A DNA stretch of 64,000 bases, from contig OZ023264.1 in the NCBI GenBank assembly GCA_964006375.1, positions 176,796,010 through 176,860,009 on the forward strand, written 5' to 3'. The DNA is from Tillus elongatus. Its lineage: Eukaryota > Arthropoda > Insecta > Coleoptera > Cleridae. Under the pieces are notes generated by a model. It was not told the origin of the DNA, did not search any database, and saw nothing but the letters and a program-made list of their open reading frames with translations. Positions 33,558 to 46,520 of the stretch are shown in pieces; the stretch's first letter is position 1, and each line of letters opens with the position of its first letter. Made by a program: the position numbers and the translations under genes.

Positions 33558-34985
33558 TTAAATGGTATGGGACCAAAAAAAGAAAAACTGTTTTTTCACT
33601 TTTGCTGTGTCTTCTCTAACGGACAATTTAAATTCGCATCTTCTTATTTTGTTTTGCCTTAGAAAGGTCATTTTGATTATTGGATTGCTGACATTATCAA
33701 TAACCGGCTGGACAAGTTTACCAATAAACCAGCCTTCGCCATAATAACCTGCATATAAATTATGCATCTCTACTGAAACTGATAACAATGAACTAGTAGT
33801 ACATACGGATTCATTTTGCACAAGCACTTTGTCAATTTCTTCTTCAGTTTCTGTGCTAATTTCCATGTCAACATCAGATTCTGAAAACGTCTCCGTATCT
33901 GTTTTGTCATCATAAACTAATGCGTGATCTGCAGAATCCTCGGCAGAATCGGTCGAACTCGCCGATTCTTTTACGGCGTCTCTATTCATCTTTTTATTAG
34001 TCTTTCTCGAAGTCTTTCTTTTCCTGCATTTTATTTTGAGCTTTGGTGATCCCCGGGTAATTGTCTTCTTAGTTTTTTCTGTACTTTTAGTTTTTTGTAA
34101 TAAAACGTTTCAATCTATCTGTAGTAACCCTGTTCTTCGTTTCCTCCAGAAGCCAGCAGAGCGAAGATTTTCTAATAACCTTAGAATTATTGCCGACCCA
34201 AACTCGAACATATATAGTCCTTCTTCAACTGTTTCATCCAGTAATTTTTGATCATAGTTTCTCATAATTAAGTTATCGATAACTCCAACACGGGATATAT
34301 CGCATAAGTCCTTAAATAAGTTACTGTTTAAATCGTTCAAATCATCACCATCGATTTCTTCAGTTTCTATTAGCAGGGATGCAAGAGGTTGGACTTGATT
34401 AGGTGGAGTATTGACTGAATTAGCATTTTGTCTGTCAATCATGATGTCGTCTATTTGTGTGTCTTCTTCGTCGTCTAGACTTTCGTCCTTTATCACTGGA
34501 ATTGCAGTCTTATACAAACTGTTGTTTTCGACCAGAATGCCGAGTTCTCGCATGCCCATCTGTGCATCTTGTAACGCACTTTCTACTGTGTCAGCTATCA
34601 TGATATCTCAGAAGTCTTTCAAATCTGTAATTGGCATCGAATTCACTTTGATATTTCTTTTCTCTTCCCTTGGAAACACAATTACATCTTTCAGATCGTG
34701 CATAATCTTGTTCACCTTCTTAATTCGGTCCAAACGTCCCATAATATCTTTAACACTAAAGTTAACAACAGTTGAATACGTGGAGCTCATGGATCTTGTG
34801 TTCTGAACGTCTGTCCACAATTCTGGCTTCCAAAAAGTACTGGTAAAAACATGTCACTTGATAAAAGTGGATTGTCACGAATATTTCTGATAATATTAAT
34901 AAGTGTATGTGCATTTGATTCTAAACAAGTATAACAGTTTGATGAAATGAAATGCCCTCCGATTGTGTATTTGTTATCTGTTAGC
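33558..34985 (-). pseudogene. Presumptive transposase of the TTAA-flanked element, broken
   Basis: From upstream on the - strand, WRQWLTDNKYTIGGHF and SSDMFLPVLFGSQNCG (34985-34830) shift into RSMSSTYSTVVNFSVKDI (34820-34608). An acidic segment follows (34601-34110, DESLDDEEDTQIDD), and then another acidic stretch and YYGEGWFIGKL with VREDTAKVKK (33989-33558). The pattern of SQ-C, FR and RSMSSTYSTVVNF resembles multi-copy insect proteins that I associate with transposons, but I cannot name the family. No catalytic triad can be assigned. Confidence 0.5.
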
Positions 34986-35159
34986 CACTGGCGCCAAATT
35001 CTAAGGAAAAAACATCATACCAAATTGACCAAATTCGATTCCTGACATCGTCCTACATCCTCAGTAAATCACCTTAAATCCTTGTAAATCCTTAATAAAT
35101 CACGACAAATCCCCAACGTTGTAAACCATAAATCACCAGATATTTACCCCTCGGTTTAA

Positions 35160-35566
35160 ATAATAATTCTTGATATAGCTTAATAAACAGATTTTTGTAT
35201 GTAATTTAAATAAAAAATACGCTAATAAATAAGATTAAATAAAATAATAAATCACTTCTTTATTGCTTGTTTAGTGTGTTAACAAGAGATATGAAATATT
35301 TGATGAAGAATCGTGCATTAAGTACTTTCTTATGTTTGTTATTTCTAATTTTTATTGCCTAATCAAGTTTATTAAGAATTGTTATTTCATAATTTGTTTC
35401 AATTATATGTTTGATATTTATTTTATGTAAAAATACATACACCTTAAGTAAACAGGAAAAGAACAAGTGGATGTTGTTTTACTATCTTTCTGTGGTCTCT
35501 TATTATACAAAGTTGCAGGTGGGTCACAACATATTTTCCTAGTGCAGTCAGCTGTAGAATTTAAGA
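35160..35566. other. AT-rich intergenic DNA, no gene
   Basis: Nothing was recognised between the TTAA-flanked element and the minisatellite. Confidence 0.4.
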
Positions 35567-35833
35567 TTTGACAGGTTTATGTCATTTGGGTCTGATTGAT
35601 GGTCGGACAGTCTGTCATTTAGGCTTAGTTGACAATTTGTCATTCAGGCTTAATTGACAGTTTGTCATTTAGACTTAATTGACAGTTTGTCATTTATGCT
35701 TAATTGACAGTTTGTCATTTAGGCTTAATTGACAGTTTGTCATTTATGCTTAATTGACAGTTTGTCATTTGGGTGTATCGGACTGTTTGTCTTTTAGGCT
35801 TAATTGACAGCTTATCAGCTCTTTAGGCTTAAT
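35567..35833 (+). repeat. Minisatellite, about 25-bp unit, roughly 10 copies
   Basis: The unit is TTGACAGTTTGTCATTTAGG followed by CTTAA. Variants carry TATGC for TAGGC. Edge units are degenerate (for example TTTGACAGGTTTATGTCATT). Confidence 0.88.
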
Positions 35834-36328
35834 TACCACAGGTGTCAGTTAATGGAAACTATGTGGCCTTTCTTGAAATTTTGTAATATGATTTTATCAC
35901 ATCGTTTTTAATTGTGTACTTATTTTGTAATTGTTCCTCGCAAATATTTTTACTGGGTAACTAATTAGATGCAGTTAAAATATTCATATATAAAGGATAC
36001 TTGTTTGGGAACTTAAAGAGATAAATGCCCAGAACTTATTATACGAATATCCTGAATATTCATAATAATAATAGTAATGTAACTAAAAAATTGTAGCAAA
36101 AAGTTTTTCCAGTCCTATGAATACTGTATTAATTTTGTATGTGTTTTCTGTATTACTGTTATACATAGCTAATGTTCTTTCTGTTTGTACATTTATTTTA
36201 CATTTGTAAGTTTATTATAAATACAATTTCTGGCTGAAGGCTTGTTTTGATTGTTACCATTCCTTGAAATCATCAGTTATTAGTGCCGATGGAGCATGCG
36301 TTATGGGCAGTGGTGTAACTAGACATAC

Positions 36329-37608
36329 TACGAGGGCGGGCCAATAAGTCCGTGACTTTTTGAATTTCCCACCTCTTCACAGGAAGGGCAACACTGCTCC
36401 TGTCAACAAGCATCTGTCAGTTGACTCCTATCAAATTTTGAACAAGCTGCGTCATTTAGTTTATGTTAGATAGCCATTGAAAGCAGACAACCTCTTGAGT
36501 TATAATGAAAATGGAAAAAAGTGAACTTCCTGTGCTCATCAAACATTTTTTGCTGGAAAAAATCATCACTCAAACCAAGGCTAAGCTTTATAAATACTAT
36601 GGGGACTCTGCACCATCAATTTCCATGGTAAAAAAGTGGTTTACTGAATTTCGGTGCGGCCGTACAAGCACAAACGATGCTGAACGTTCGGGACACCCAG
36701 TTGAGGTCGCTACACCCGAAACAATTGAAAAAATTCAAGATATGGTGTTGGCCGATCGGAGATTGAAAGGGCGAGAGATTGTGGAAACCATAAGCATATC
36801 ACATGGCTCAGTGGTTTCGATTTTGCATGATCACTTGGGTCTGAGAAAGCTATCCGCAAGATGGGTGCCGCATTTGGTCACATCGACTACAAACACAATC
36901 GTGTGACAACTTCGAAGGCATGTTTGGTGTTGTTCAACCGCAATAAGGACAAGTTTTTGTGCCGTTTCATAACCGTGGACGAAACATGGATTCACAACAA
37001 CACACCAGAGACCTAGCAGCAATCAAAACAGTGGGGTTTCTCCGTGCGAATCGGCGCCGAAGAAGGCCAAGGTGGGTTTGTCAGCCAATAAAGTCATCGC
37101 GACTGTTTTCTGGGATGCACGCGGTATAATCCACATTGATTACCTTCAAAAGGGAAGAACAATCAATGCCAAATATTATACCAACTTATTGGACCGATTC
37201 TAAGAAAAAACGACCGCATTTGGCCAAGAAAAAAGTTATTTTCCACCAAGAGAATGCAAGGATAAACGCATGTGTAGTCTCCATGGTGAAATTGCATAAA
37301 TTGGGCTACGAATTGCTCCCTCATCCGCCCTATTCTCCAGATTTAGCCCCTAGTGACTATTTCTTGTTTCCAAACTTAAAGAAACGGCTCGGCGTAAAGA
37401 GATTTGACTACAATGATGAAATCATCTCGCAAACAAATACCTATTTTGAGGACCTCGACAAATTTTATTTATTGGAAGGGATACAAAAATTGGAGAAATG
37501 GTGGATGAAGTGCATGGAGCTCAAAGGAGACTATATTGAGAAGTAAAATGATTTTTGTCAAAAAACTTGTGTTTCATTCAAAGTCACGGACTTTTGACCC
37601 GTCCTTGT
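36329..37608 (+). mobile_element. DD34D mariner element with both TIRs
   Basis: The left end TACGAGGGCGGGCCAATAAG (then TCCGTGACTTT) is mirrored at 37578-37608 (read inward TACAAGGACGGGTCAAAAGT, then CCGTGACTTT). The length is 1280 bp. One broken transposase gene lies inside. A second, interrupted copy of the same family is at 47690-49607. Confidence 0.9.
36505..37546 (+). pseudogene. Mariner transposase, frameshifted, catalytic Asp lost
   Basis: The frame opens MKMEKSELPV at 36505 with the paired helix-turn-helix (TKAKLYKYYGDSAPSISMVKK and GREIVETISISHGSVVSIL). It breaks near 36890, continues in other frames through VDETWIHNNTPET, and ends in the frame to 37546 with PHPPYSPDLAPSDYFLF and LKGDYIEK. 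The second catalytic position reads HQENA where active mariners have Q-D-N, so the Asp is replaced by Glu. The gene is inactive on two counts. Confidence 0.88.
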
Positions 37609-37619
37609 ATCTAAGAGGC

Positions 37620-37830
37620 GAGTTTGTAGACAGCCTTGACTTGTGTTATGGAAGGTGGTTCACCCAATACAAGGACCTTCATAGAAACTGCTGGTCTCCT
37701 ATCCGACACAGAAAACAAAAGATTAGATGGAACGGTGAAGAGTTGGAGTAGATAAGTCTGGAACAAGGGATACCCCAAGGTTCAATCCTTGGGCCTCTTG
37801 TTGTCACCAATGATACCTGTCTACGAGCGA
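37620..37830 (+). mobile_element. Small LINE reverse transcriptase fragment
   Basis: In the + frame [14 protein letters not shown] is the motif B region of a LINE reverse transcriptase (37757-37800). The flanking frame is open only briefly, so it is a short relic. Confidence 0.65.
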
Positions 37831-37979
37831 TTTTTAAAAATAAATGTTCGCTAACAAGACTGCACTGGGACTTATCACGCTGAAGTTATTTCATATGTTC
37901 AATTGAGCATTAACTACTTAATGTAAGGATTGTAAAGTAATAATTAGCATATAAATTATACACATTGTCTTACAAAGGA

Positions 37980-38123
37980 CAGTGGCGGATTTGCAGTCTT
38001 GGCCGCCCCAGGCCATGTAGTAAGTACCAGCCGCCCCTTTCTCAGCACCCATCATATAGACTACATAATGAATTTACTTTATTGGCCACCCTAGGCCCGG
38101 GCCTTAGGGCAAATCCGCCACTG
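37980..38123. mobile_element. hAT-type MITE with perfect 8-bp target duplication
   Basis: The TIR CAGTGGCGGATTTGC is present at both ends in inverted orientation. The flanks are the identical octamer ACAAAGGA (37972-37979 and 38124-38131). The 144-bp size, CAGTG start and 8-bp duplication fit a nonautonomous hAT element. Confidence 0.92.
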
Positions 38124-38355
38124 ACAAAGGAGCTTAGCTTCTGGCACAATTTAACATCAAAAACGGGTCTAGATATTCACGCTGAAATGCTTTCTAGCTG
38201 TTACTGCTTGACTTACAGGTGTGTTATCACGTGATTGAAAACCACTTGCACAATACAGCAGGTTTTTTTTTTGAGTGGCCGTTCAGATGGACAAAACCAA
38301 AAATTGTAACCGTCCTTAAACAAAAACTTGACTGGAGACGTGGTATATAGTGATT

Positions 38356-40445
38356 GACCTCAAGTGGATTTGAATCTGCTTGACAGTGAGATCACTTTTG
38401 CCTATTAGCCCTACCCTAAAAGCATCTATCTACCAGATTATTATTATTGTTAAGACTAGAAACACTTTAGGAGGTTGGCAGATCTTGTTATGGTTTGATA
38501 CTCACGCTCTTTTCTGTGTTGCCCTGCCTGAGGTCTTATATTTGTGAGCGCCCCAGGCTAGGGCCTGGTTATGTAAAATTTAAGGAATCTAGATAAACGA
38601 TAATTAGAATTTATTAATTGTGTTGCCGCCAAACAGGGGAGGAATTTCTCTTCAATTAAACAGATATGTTAATGTAACAATAATATTAAATTTATTCACA
38701 TAAATAAATTTGGGATAGTAAACAAAATTAAATTGACATGGTAAATTTCCAATAAACATTAACTCGTACACAAATAAATATCAAATAAACAGCAAGAGTT
38801 TCAAGAAAAAGAAATTATCATTTCGTATAGCATATGACAAAATAATAAGATAAAATGGTTCTAGTTTGTAAAAATATTAACATTGGATATTTGAGGTATA
38901 TTAAGGATCAAATGCTGTATTTTACAGCTCAAAAGCAAATACAAATTACTATCTAAATTGCTTGACGTTCGTCAATTAGTTCGGTTGATTTTTCAATGAA
39001 TTAACTGGCCAGTCCTTTGAGTGAGGCTCCATTTAAGAAAAATATTACTAGGTGAAATTTTCACTTCAATGATTGTCATATTAAGAAATGTACGGGTAAA
39101 ATATTTTACAAAAAAAATCTGCTAATTACAATTTCGAGTACTATGTATTTAAATTCACAATATTGATAAAATTCTAAAGAATAAACAGGAAATTTACAGA
39201 TGCCCTTACAGACACCTCACTGACACTATTGAAGTTCAAATTTGATCATGTTACTTTGAAAATTCAAATTGTGAAGGTTAAAATAATAGACTGCTGCATG
39301 AAAGGTTTTTGTTGTCCCACACAAATAAAGTTTAATCGACTCGCCAAGTCCTGTTACCTGTCGAACCTTTGAAGATGCTCTCCAAGTAGAGTCAACCATC
39401 AGGGCCTAACATAGGCTTACCAATTCCAATACGAGAGGGAAGTTTGGAGAGAATAAGTGGTACTTTCCATAAACGTTTATTGGGCAGGTGGATCTTGTTC
39501 CAATACTGGGGGAGACAATTTGGTCCCTAACATCAAATGAACAGCTGTTTTAAGTCGATGTTCGGAATTAATTTGATTAAAATCTCACTACGGCAATTAA
39601 AATGTAAATTGGCTCAAGTGAAATTTACAATGCCAATTGATTCTGCGCTCGATAACAATCAGAAACTTTGTGTGATTAACTTGAGGGATTCACCAGGTCG
39701 GTGAACAAAGGATCACTGCTTAACTCGTGTTTTTCTGCTAAACACGTTGATTTGAATTCAAAAACGGATCAAATGATATTAAACAAATCACTGGCAACTG
39801 TTGTTAGATAATATCGACAACGCAAAGGAATTTTATCACCTATTTTAAGATAATTGTGAGCCACGCTATTTAGAACGATGTGAACTTGTCAACTGTCTAG
39901 TTAACACTCCTCCCGAGCTAACGCTTTGTCCGTTGAGGTTCAACTTATTCCCCCCTTGCCGCCCTTCACACTTAGCCCATCTTCGGGATGTTCAAGGTTG
40001 ATTTCATATCTGCCAAAATCCAGATATAATTACCGACTTCCCCTAATATTAAAATAAGCTCTCCCAATTCCAGGTAAATTTGCTGATACAGCCCAACGTT
40101 TTCTTTAGATGACTTCGTTGCTCTGGAAAATTCCAACACGAATTGGATTTCTTGTGTAAACATAAAGAGGAACATTGTTACAATTTATTATATTACTCTT
40201 GACATCAGCGCTGTATTCCACAACTTGAAATTCCTGTGATATTTGAGATCGAATTGGAGCATAGCCATGCAGTATTGGTTTTAGGGTTGCCGAAGATATA
40301 TAGCGATTTTTGATCAAACAATTTCTGAAATCCAAAACTTGAAATATTTAATATAGATAGGGTTATTGGTCATTATTTAAGATACCTGGTTTTCAAACCA
40401 GTAACGATGCCAGATAAAAAGTGAATTGTTACAAAATTAAAGAAT
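38356..40445 (+). repeat. Unclassified 2-kb noncoding repeat R2, copy 2
   Basis: It is colinear with 23416-25455, from CCTCAAGTG through GCGCCCCAGGCTAGGGCCTG to GTGAATTGTTACAA. No shared frame, no clear inverted ends and no poly(A) tail are visible. It abuts a Tc1/mariner-type transposase remnant on its right. Confidence 0.7.
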
Positions 40446-40479
40446 ATTAAGTCAAGTTATAAATTTTATTGAAAAGCAC

Positions 40480-41020
40480 TACTTCAGAATTTGGTGGTCT
40501 ATTGATAAAGCATAATGTTACCAGATTTCTCCACTATTCTTGTTATTAATGATATTGCTTCCATCAATTCTGGTAATTCATCTCCAGGGAAATTGTAATA
40601 GACATCGTCATTAAGTCGATTTGGAAAAAATGTGGTCCAACTAAGCTATCTCCAATAATACCTGCCCAAACATTAAATGAAAATATATTCTGGTGATGTC
40701 CTTCGATGATAGCACGAGGATTATCTTCAGCCTAAATATGGTTATTATAAAATTCGTAATGCCAGCTTGAAAACTTCGCTTAATCTGTCAATAGGATTTT
40801 TTCTGAAAATTCGCACTTGCCTCGAGGCAATAAAGCTTGCATTCTTTATAAATGATAAGGATAAAATAAATAAACCTTTAAGAGACCACAAACTATTTTG
40901 TGATTCCCATTCGTTTGTTTCTGACTTTCCTTGTACTCTTGTCTGGCGATTCTTCCACCATCTTGTTCAAGTGAGTGTGTATTGTTCGACCGACAGTTCC
41001 TAAATGTATGCAACCCCTGC
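40480..41020 (-). pseudogene. IS630/Tc1-mariner transposase fragment
   Basis: On the - strand, ILLTD(stop)AKFSSWHYEF is followed by ENPRAIIEGHHQNI, FSFNVWAGIIGDSLVGPHFF and LPELMEAI. This is the central DDE domain of the group whose termini are usually TACAGGGTGTCCCA. The codon after the first catalytic Asp is a stop. Confidence 0.8.
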
Positions 41021-41040
41021 ATACACCAATTCAATTAGGC

Positions 41041-41315
41041 CTATGTACAATAATATACTGGCCGAATATATTTCATCCCGTGAGTATTGAAGTTTTTGCA
41101 ATAGGCAATTTGCTTAACACCGTCGCTTGTTGATATAGTATACCTATGATTAAGTTAAAAGAACCCTTGCTTTGGATTTATAAGACCATTTTAAAGCAAA
41201 CTAAATCGCCAAACCCAGCAGATTTTTTCTGATATTTGAGAAAATAATAAAAGGCACCTAATAAGTTATCAATTTGCAATAACAAAAAAGTGTTGAGGCA
41301 GCAAATGCGTTTTGG

Positions 41316-41398
<83 letters not shown>

Positions 41399-42290
41399 TG
41401 CAGGAAATAAGCATTAAAAAATAATGCAAAAGACAGCTTTTTTGAAAATATTTGGTAATAAAAGAAGAAAATAGAAAGTTTATTAAAATCTGGTTTTTCT
41501 TTTAATCAAATTGTTTTAATGAAAAAATTGGATAAAACTTATACCTATCATACGATTTTTTTAAGACAATAACAGAACTGCCTGTCATTGTCCATACTTT
41601 CTTTGAGTGTGGACATTATAATTCAGGCTTACAACTATTTATATCTTCCTCAAAATCATCCCCACTCTATTATAGTGTCGACTAAACGAACTGTCGGCCC
41701 AACGATATGCCACGGTTCAAGTTGGGTTCTAACTGTAAATGATCGGCTGCCTATTTTTTATTTTTGCAAAGCTACCTGTTTCCTCCAACCTGAGATGCAA
41801 TCTTGTAAATGTTTCTGGCCTCTGGACATGGTATTCATCTAAAAAATCTTGATAACATTTTTTGATAAAATGTAAAATCACGAAGACATAACTTTCTGTA
41901 CAGTTCCTCTTAAGTCAACAAGCAAGTAGGTTGTGGATAAATCTCAACATCTTAAACGTCACAAAATGCAACTACAAAATTCAGTAGTGTGAATTTAAAC
42001 TGCAGAAAGTATATCTGAAAATGTTACTTTCACATGTGTAAAAATATTCTAACCCGGGAGTACCGAACCTTATTTCCAGAAAAATAAGCTCCAGACTGCT
42101 GATATTTTCTTCAATTATATCGAAGATTTGAGCAAGAGGAGACGATTTTCTCAAAAAAGCGAGGGAATAAAGTTTGTGTTATAGGAGAGGAGATGGAAAA
42201 TAATATTTTAGCTTACTTTGAAACATCTCTAATAATTCTAAGAAATTTGAACTATTTTTGGTATTTTGAAAACAGAAATTTCTCCCATTA
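41041..42290. other. Intergenic DNA with a (TA)n array, no gene
   Basis: Apart from the (TA)n array at 41317-41395 and a short F1-like block (GAGGCAGCAAATGCGTTTTG) just before it, nothing was recognised. Small frames such as 41588-41842 have no supporting features. Confidence 0.4.
41317..41395. repeat. (TA)n microsatellite, about 79 bp
   Basis: A perfect TA run follows GCAGCAAATGCGTTTTGGT, a decayed version of the F1 terminal block. Confidence 0.9.
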
Positions 42291-42299
42291 AATACCGAT

Positions 42300-42680
42300 C
42301 AGTTCAAGAACTGCGAAGCTCTCGGAGAATCCGATAGCCCTCATCCTGTGAATTAGAACAGAACGATTTAGACAATCGAAGGCCTTAGATAGATCAGTAT
42401 ACACAACATCAACCTGTCAAGAGCGGATGCAATGAACTGTGTAACATCAACTAAATTCGTCACAGTCGATCTCCCTGGAATGAAACTGTGCTGAGAAATA
42501 GTCTGTTTTTGATGTAAAATAATATTCGCTGAAAAAGGCAGGCCTCGAAAATCTTACAGAAGACACATAGTATGGCTATTGGTCAATAGTTTGATGGATC
42601 ACCACTATCCCCCGCCTTGAAGACAGGGAAAACTCAAATTGCGGGGAATGTTCCAGATCTAAGAATCCATTTGAAAATGA
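42300..42680 (-). mobile_element. LINE reverse transcriptase fragment
   Basis: On the - strand VDVVYTDLSKAFDCLNRSVL is reverse transcriptase motif A with its surroundings (about 42330-42410). Further pieces of a palm region are broken by stops. Confidence 0.72.
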
Positions 42681-42824
42681 TGTGGTCTTTGGAGCTCAGC
42701 ACAGGGCAGTTCGGGTTATTGGAGATCTTGCCTATAGAGAGGACTGTGGCTGTGCTTTTAAGATACACTAAGGATCCTAACGTTATCGTGTGTTTATATT
42801 TTGCGATGCCTTTTACATGTAAAA

Positions 42825-43276
42825 AAAAACTCGGGACGCAGCAAGTGCGTTATGGTAGTGAATTTTTATTAAATGCTTCAAATTTAAATAACTCAATTTT
42901 CTATAAACTTAGAGAGTTTAATTTCAATACGTAGTAAGGTTTTTCCTAAGGCAAGATATCCACAAAATTTCATTTCTTTGTAATTTTCGGAGAAAAAAAT
43001 TTTTTTCGAAAGAAAATTTAAAATTTGAGTAACTCAATTTTCTCTAAACTTAGAAAGTTGAATTTTGGTACGTAGTAAGGTTGAGGCAACATATATAGTA
43101 AATTTCATTGAAACAGCTTTGTTACTTTCGGAGAAAAAAAATTTTTTCGAAAGAAAACTCAAAATTTTTCCGGAAAACCCCGTCTGATTTTTCTGGATAA
43201 CGAACTCATCCAAGCCATTAATAAAAGACAGGCACTTGCCAAGTTTCATCGAAATCGGTTAATTATTTTTTGAGTT

Positions 43277-43363
<87 letters not shown>

Positions 43364-43370
43364 ATATAAA
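42825..43370 (-). mobile_element. F1 family copy with (TA)n at 43281-43360
   Basis: It begins GGGACGCAGCAAGTGCGTTA (42835). Two alternating AACTCAATTTTCT...GGTACGTAGTAAGG modules follow, then the CCGGAAAACCCCGTCTGATT block, TTTTTTGAGTTATCA and 80 bp of (TA)n. The copy stops soon after the array, without the hairpin end. Confidence 0.75.
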
Positions 43371-43799
43371 AATTAAACCTATTTACAAATGAACTTTAAT
43401 AAGACATTAAGCTGTGACAATACCTCTCTCAAGCACCCTAAAATATAATCAAAATGTGCACAGTTATATATGTTTTATTTCTTTTTCCCTTGTCTTAATA
43501 CACTACATATTTTATGACAATCGATTTATTTTACTTATTTGATTTCATAAATAGTCGGTTAATAGTGACTTGGAATGAAGTAGACACCACATCTTCAAAC
43601 ATATTAAGAGAATATGAGTAAATCAACAGCAACTGGGAATGAATTCGGTCAGTCGCCCAGCCACGTGGTTAAAAAACACTGTTTGTATGAGTAGTTAGAA
43701 CTCTAGATCTAAATAAAAGGACTGTAACAGCGGCAGAAGCAGAAGTCAATGGAAGGTTGATGAATGAATCTCATGAGTCAATAAGAAAAGCATTGACTA

Positions 43800-44330
<531 letters not shown>

Positions 44331-44459
44331 GGGAATCACAGTACACGAAACCGACTGAAATGCATAATTATCTAACAAGGAAGAACAACTTGCTTAGCAT
44401 AGATTATACTTGCCTGTCTAAGACTAGAGAAACTTCCAGATAAGATAAAAGAACTCGAA

Positions 44460-46520
44460 TACAAATCTTTAAAAAAACAATTAAACTTATGTTGGCTGAC
44501 AATGCATTCTATTCATTTGAGGAGTATTATTAATTCCTTGAGGAAGGACTTTGGGATTCCGAATAGAATGAGTTTTAATAATGTAATATATAATAATGAG
44601 TCTGATATAGCAGACGCCTTTGCTGCACATTTTCAATCCTGTTATTCTGACCATGGTTCCATTGTAGTTGACTTTTGTGATGTATCTAATATACGGTCTG
44701 CACATAACCTTTCTATGCATATTTTTACAATTGAGGAAATCGACGATAAAATTGACTCACTAGATGGCAAAAAACAAGCTGGTTTGGATGGTATTCCTTC
44801 TTTGTGTAGTATCTTTCAAAGGTTTTTCAATGCCGGTTTTTGCCCCTCACTCTGGAAGTTGTCTACTCTGATCCCCATTCATAAATCAGGTGATAAGACA
44901 CAAGTTGTCAATTATAGAGGTGTTTCAATTGAACCTGTAATACCAAAACTATTTGAATCTATCATTGCGGATGAGATTTCCTATACCTTGAAACACGGTA
45001 TTGTTGGTGAGCAGCATGGTTTCTGTAGTGGAAGGTCAACGGTCACTAATCTCGCCATTTTTCAATCTTATGTGACGGATGCATTGGAGGCTGGTAAACA
45101 AGTTGATGTTATATACACCTGCTGTATCAAAGGCTTTTGACAGTGTGTGTCATACCCTTCTTCTGCAAAAATTATTTGCAATGGGCATCTGTGGTTGTTA
45201 TCTTTCCTGGATTCGATCTTACCTGTCTGACAGAAAGCAATTTGTTAGCATTGGTGTTACTCTATCAGATGAGGCCCTCGTCTTTTCTGGGGTACCACAG
45301 TGATCACATATAGGTCCCGTTCTCTTCAATCTTTTTATTAATGATGTTGTGAGTTGTTTTGAGTGATCGAAATGTTTATTGTATGCAGATGACTTGAAGT
45401 TTTTTTCTGAAGTTTTCCATGGTGTCAACACTTTGCAACATGATCTCGACAACTTGACTCGCTGGTGCAGTTCAAACTTGTTGTCGCTTAATGTGGGTAA
45501 ATGTAAGGTTGTGATCTATTTTAGGGGTCAGAATTGGATTGTTCATAGCTATACCATTTATAACACGGTGTTGGATGTTGTCACTTCAGTTGCAGATCTT
45601 GGTGTAATTTTCAAAAATGATTTGTCATTTAATCTGCATATTGATGCTGTGGTTGTGAAATGTTGCAGACGTTTGGGGTTTGTTAAAAGACACACTAAGC
45701 ATATGACTGACACAAGGGCAATCACTAGTTTGTATACATTCTTGGTTCGAAGTAATATTGAGTATTGTTGTGTTGTATGGTTTCCATCCTATGCTTGCCA
45801 CATTAATCGTATTGAAAGGATACAAAACAAATTTGTTAAGTACGTTTTTTATAAGCATCACTTTCCTTGCCAAGATATTGGGTATGATGTCAGATTGCTT
45901 CTTTGTGATATGGTCAGTCTCAAAGCGTGACATGAGTATCTTTCATTGATGATTATATATAAGTTAATTAATGGTCACATTGACTGTAATGATTTGCTAG
46001 AGTTGGTCCTTTTCCATGTTCCACCACGCTCAACTCGCCAACAGCAACTTTTTTTTGAGCGAACACACAGGACCAACTATGGATGTAACAGTTTCATGGA
46101 CAGATTCTTGCATAATTATAATGCTAATTTTTCTAATTGTGATATCTTTTATATTGCTATGTCTAGGATGAAAACTGTCTTAAGACAGTGATTTTGTTAC
46201 TTTGAGTTATTATATATTTTTTGGTTTTATTTTTAAGTACCATTTGGAATTGTTTAATTTTGTAGGTGCAAATTTAAATAAATTATTTTGCTTTTGTGCT
46301 GCCGTGTGGTGTCTGTTCTCTTGCGTTCGTATAATGTACAAGATAAGTTTTATTTGTAGACTTTCAATCTTGTTTATGAGCTTTATGTTCTGTGGTTTCA
46401 TATATACTTGGTTAATTTGTTAATTGATTGATTTTATCTATAGTGTATGTTTTTTTTTAATGACTTATGCAAACATTTGTATGATGTATACTGTATGAAT
46501 AAATAAATAAAATATAATGT
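44460..46520 (+). mobile_element. 5'-truncated jockey-like LINE with poly(A)-type tail
   Basis: A nearly continuous reverse transcriptase is spread over three frames. It reads LDGKKQAGLDGIPS, KSGDKTQVVNYRGVSIEP and EQHGFCSGRSTVTNL (44502-45140). After a one-base shift follow KAFDSVCHTLL and FSGVPQ, a stop at 45301, then LLYADDLKFF (from 45379), IEYCCVVWFPSYACHINRIE and the C-terminal PPRSTRQQQLFFERTHRTNYG (45930-46191). The 3' tail is AATAAATAAATAAAATA (46498-46518). There is no RNase H. A few point lesions only, so it is moderately young. It lies just past the MED8 3' end. Confidence 0.87.

Larger units (their letters stand above)
32809..35153 (-). mobile_element. TTAA-flanked DNA transposon of unrecognised family
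   Basis: The left end is TTTAAA followed by TCGAGGGGTAATTATCTG (from 32809). The right end read inward is TTTAAA followed by CCGAGGGGTAAATATCTG (from 35153). Both subterminal regions are rich in the direct word AAATCCTTATAAATCC (32850-32960 and 35060-35110). The interior encodes, on the - strand, broken pieces of a large protein. A TTAA or TTTAAA target is implied. Confidence 0.7.

Noticed and set aside
35567..35833. CRISPR-like array
   Set aside because: The units are contiguous 25-mers with no unique spacers, in a eukaryotic genome. It is a minisatellite.
42617..42934. 105-residue frame MKTGKTQIAGN as a gene
   Set aside because: It runs from a LINE fragment on the other strand into an F1 terminus and therefore crosses repeat boundaries.
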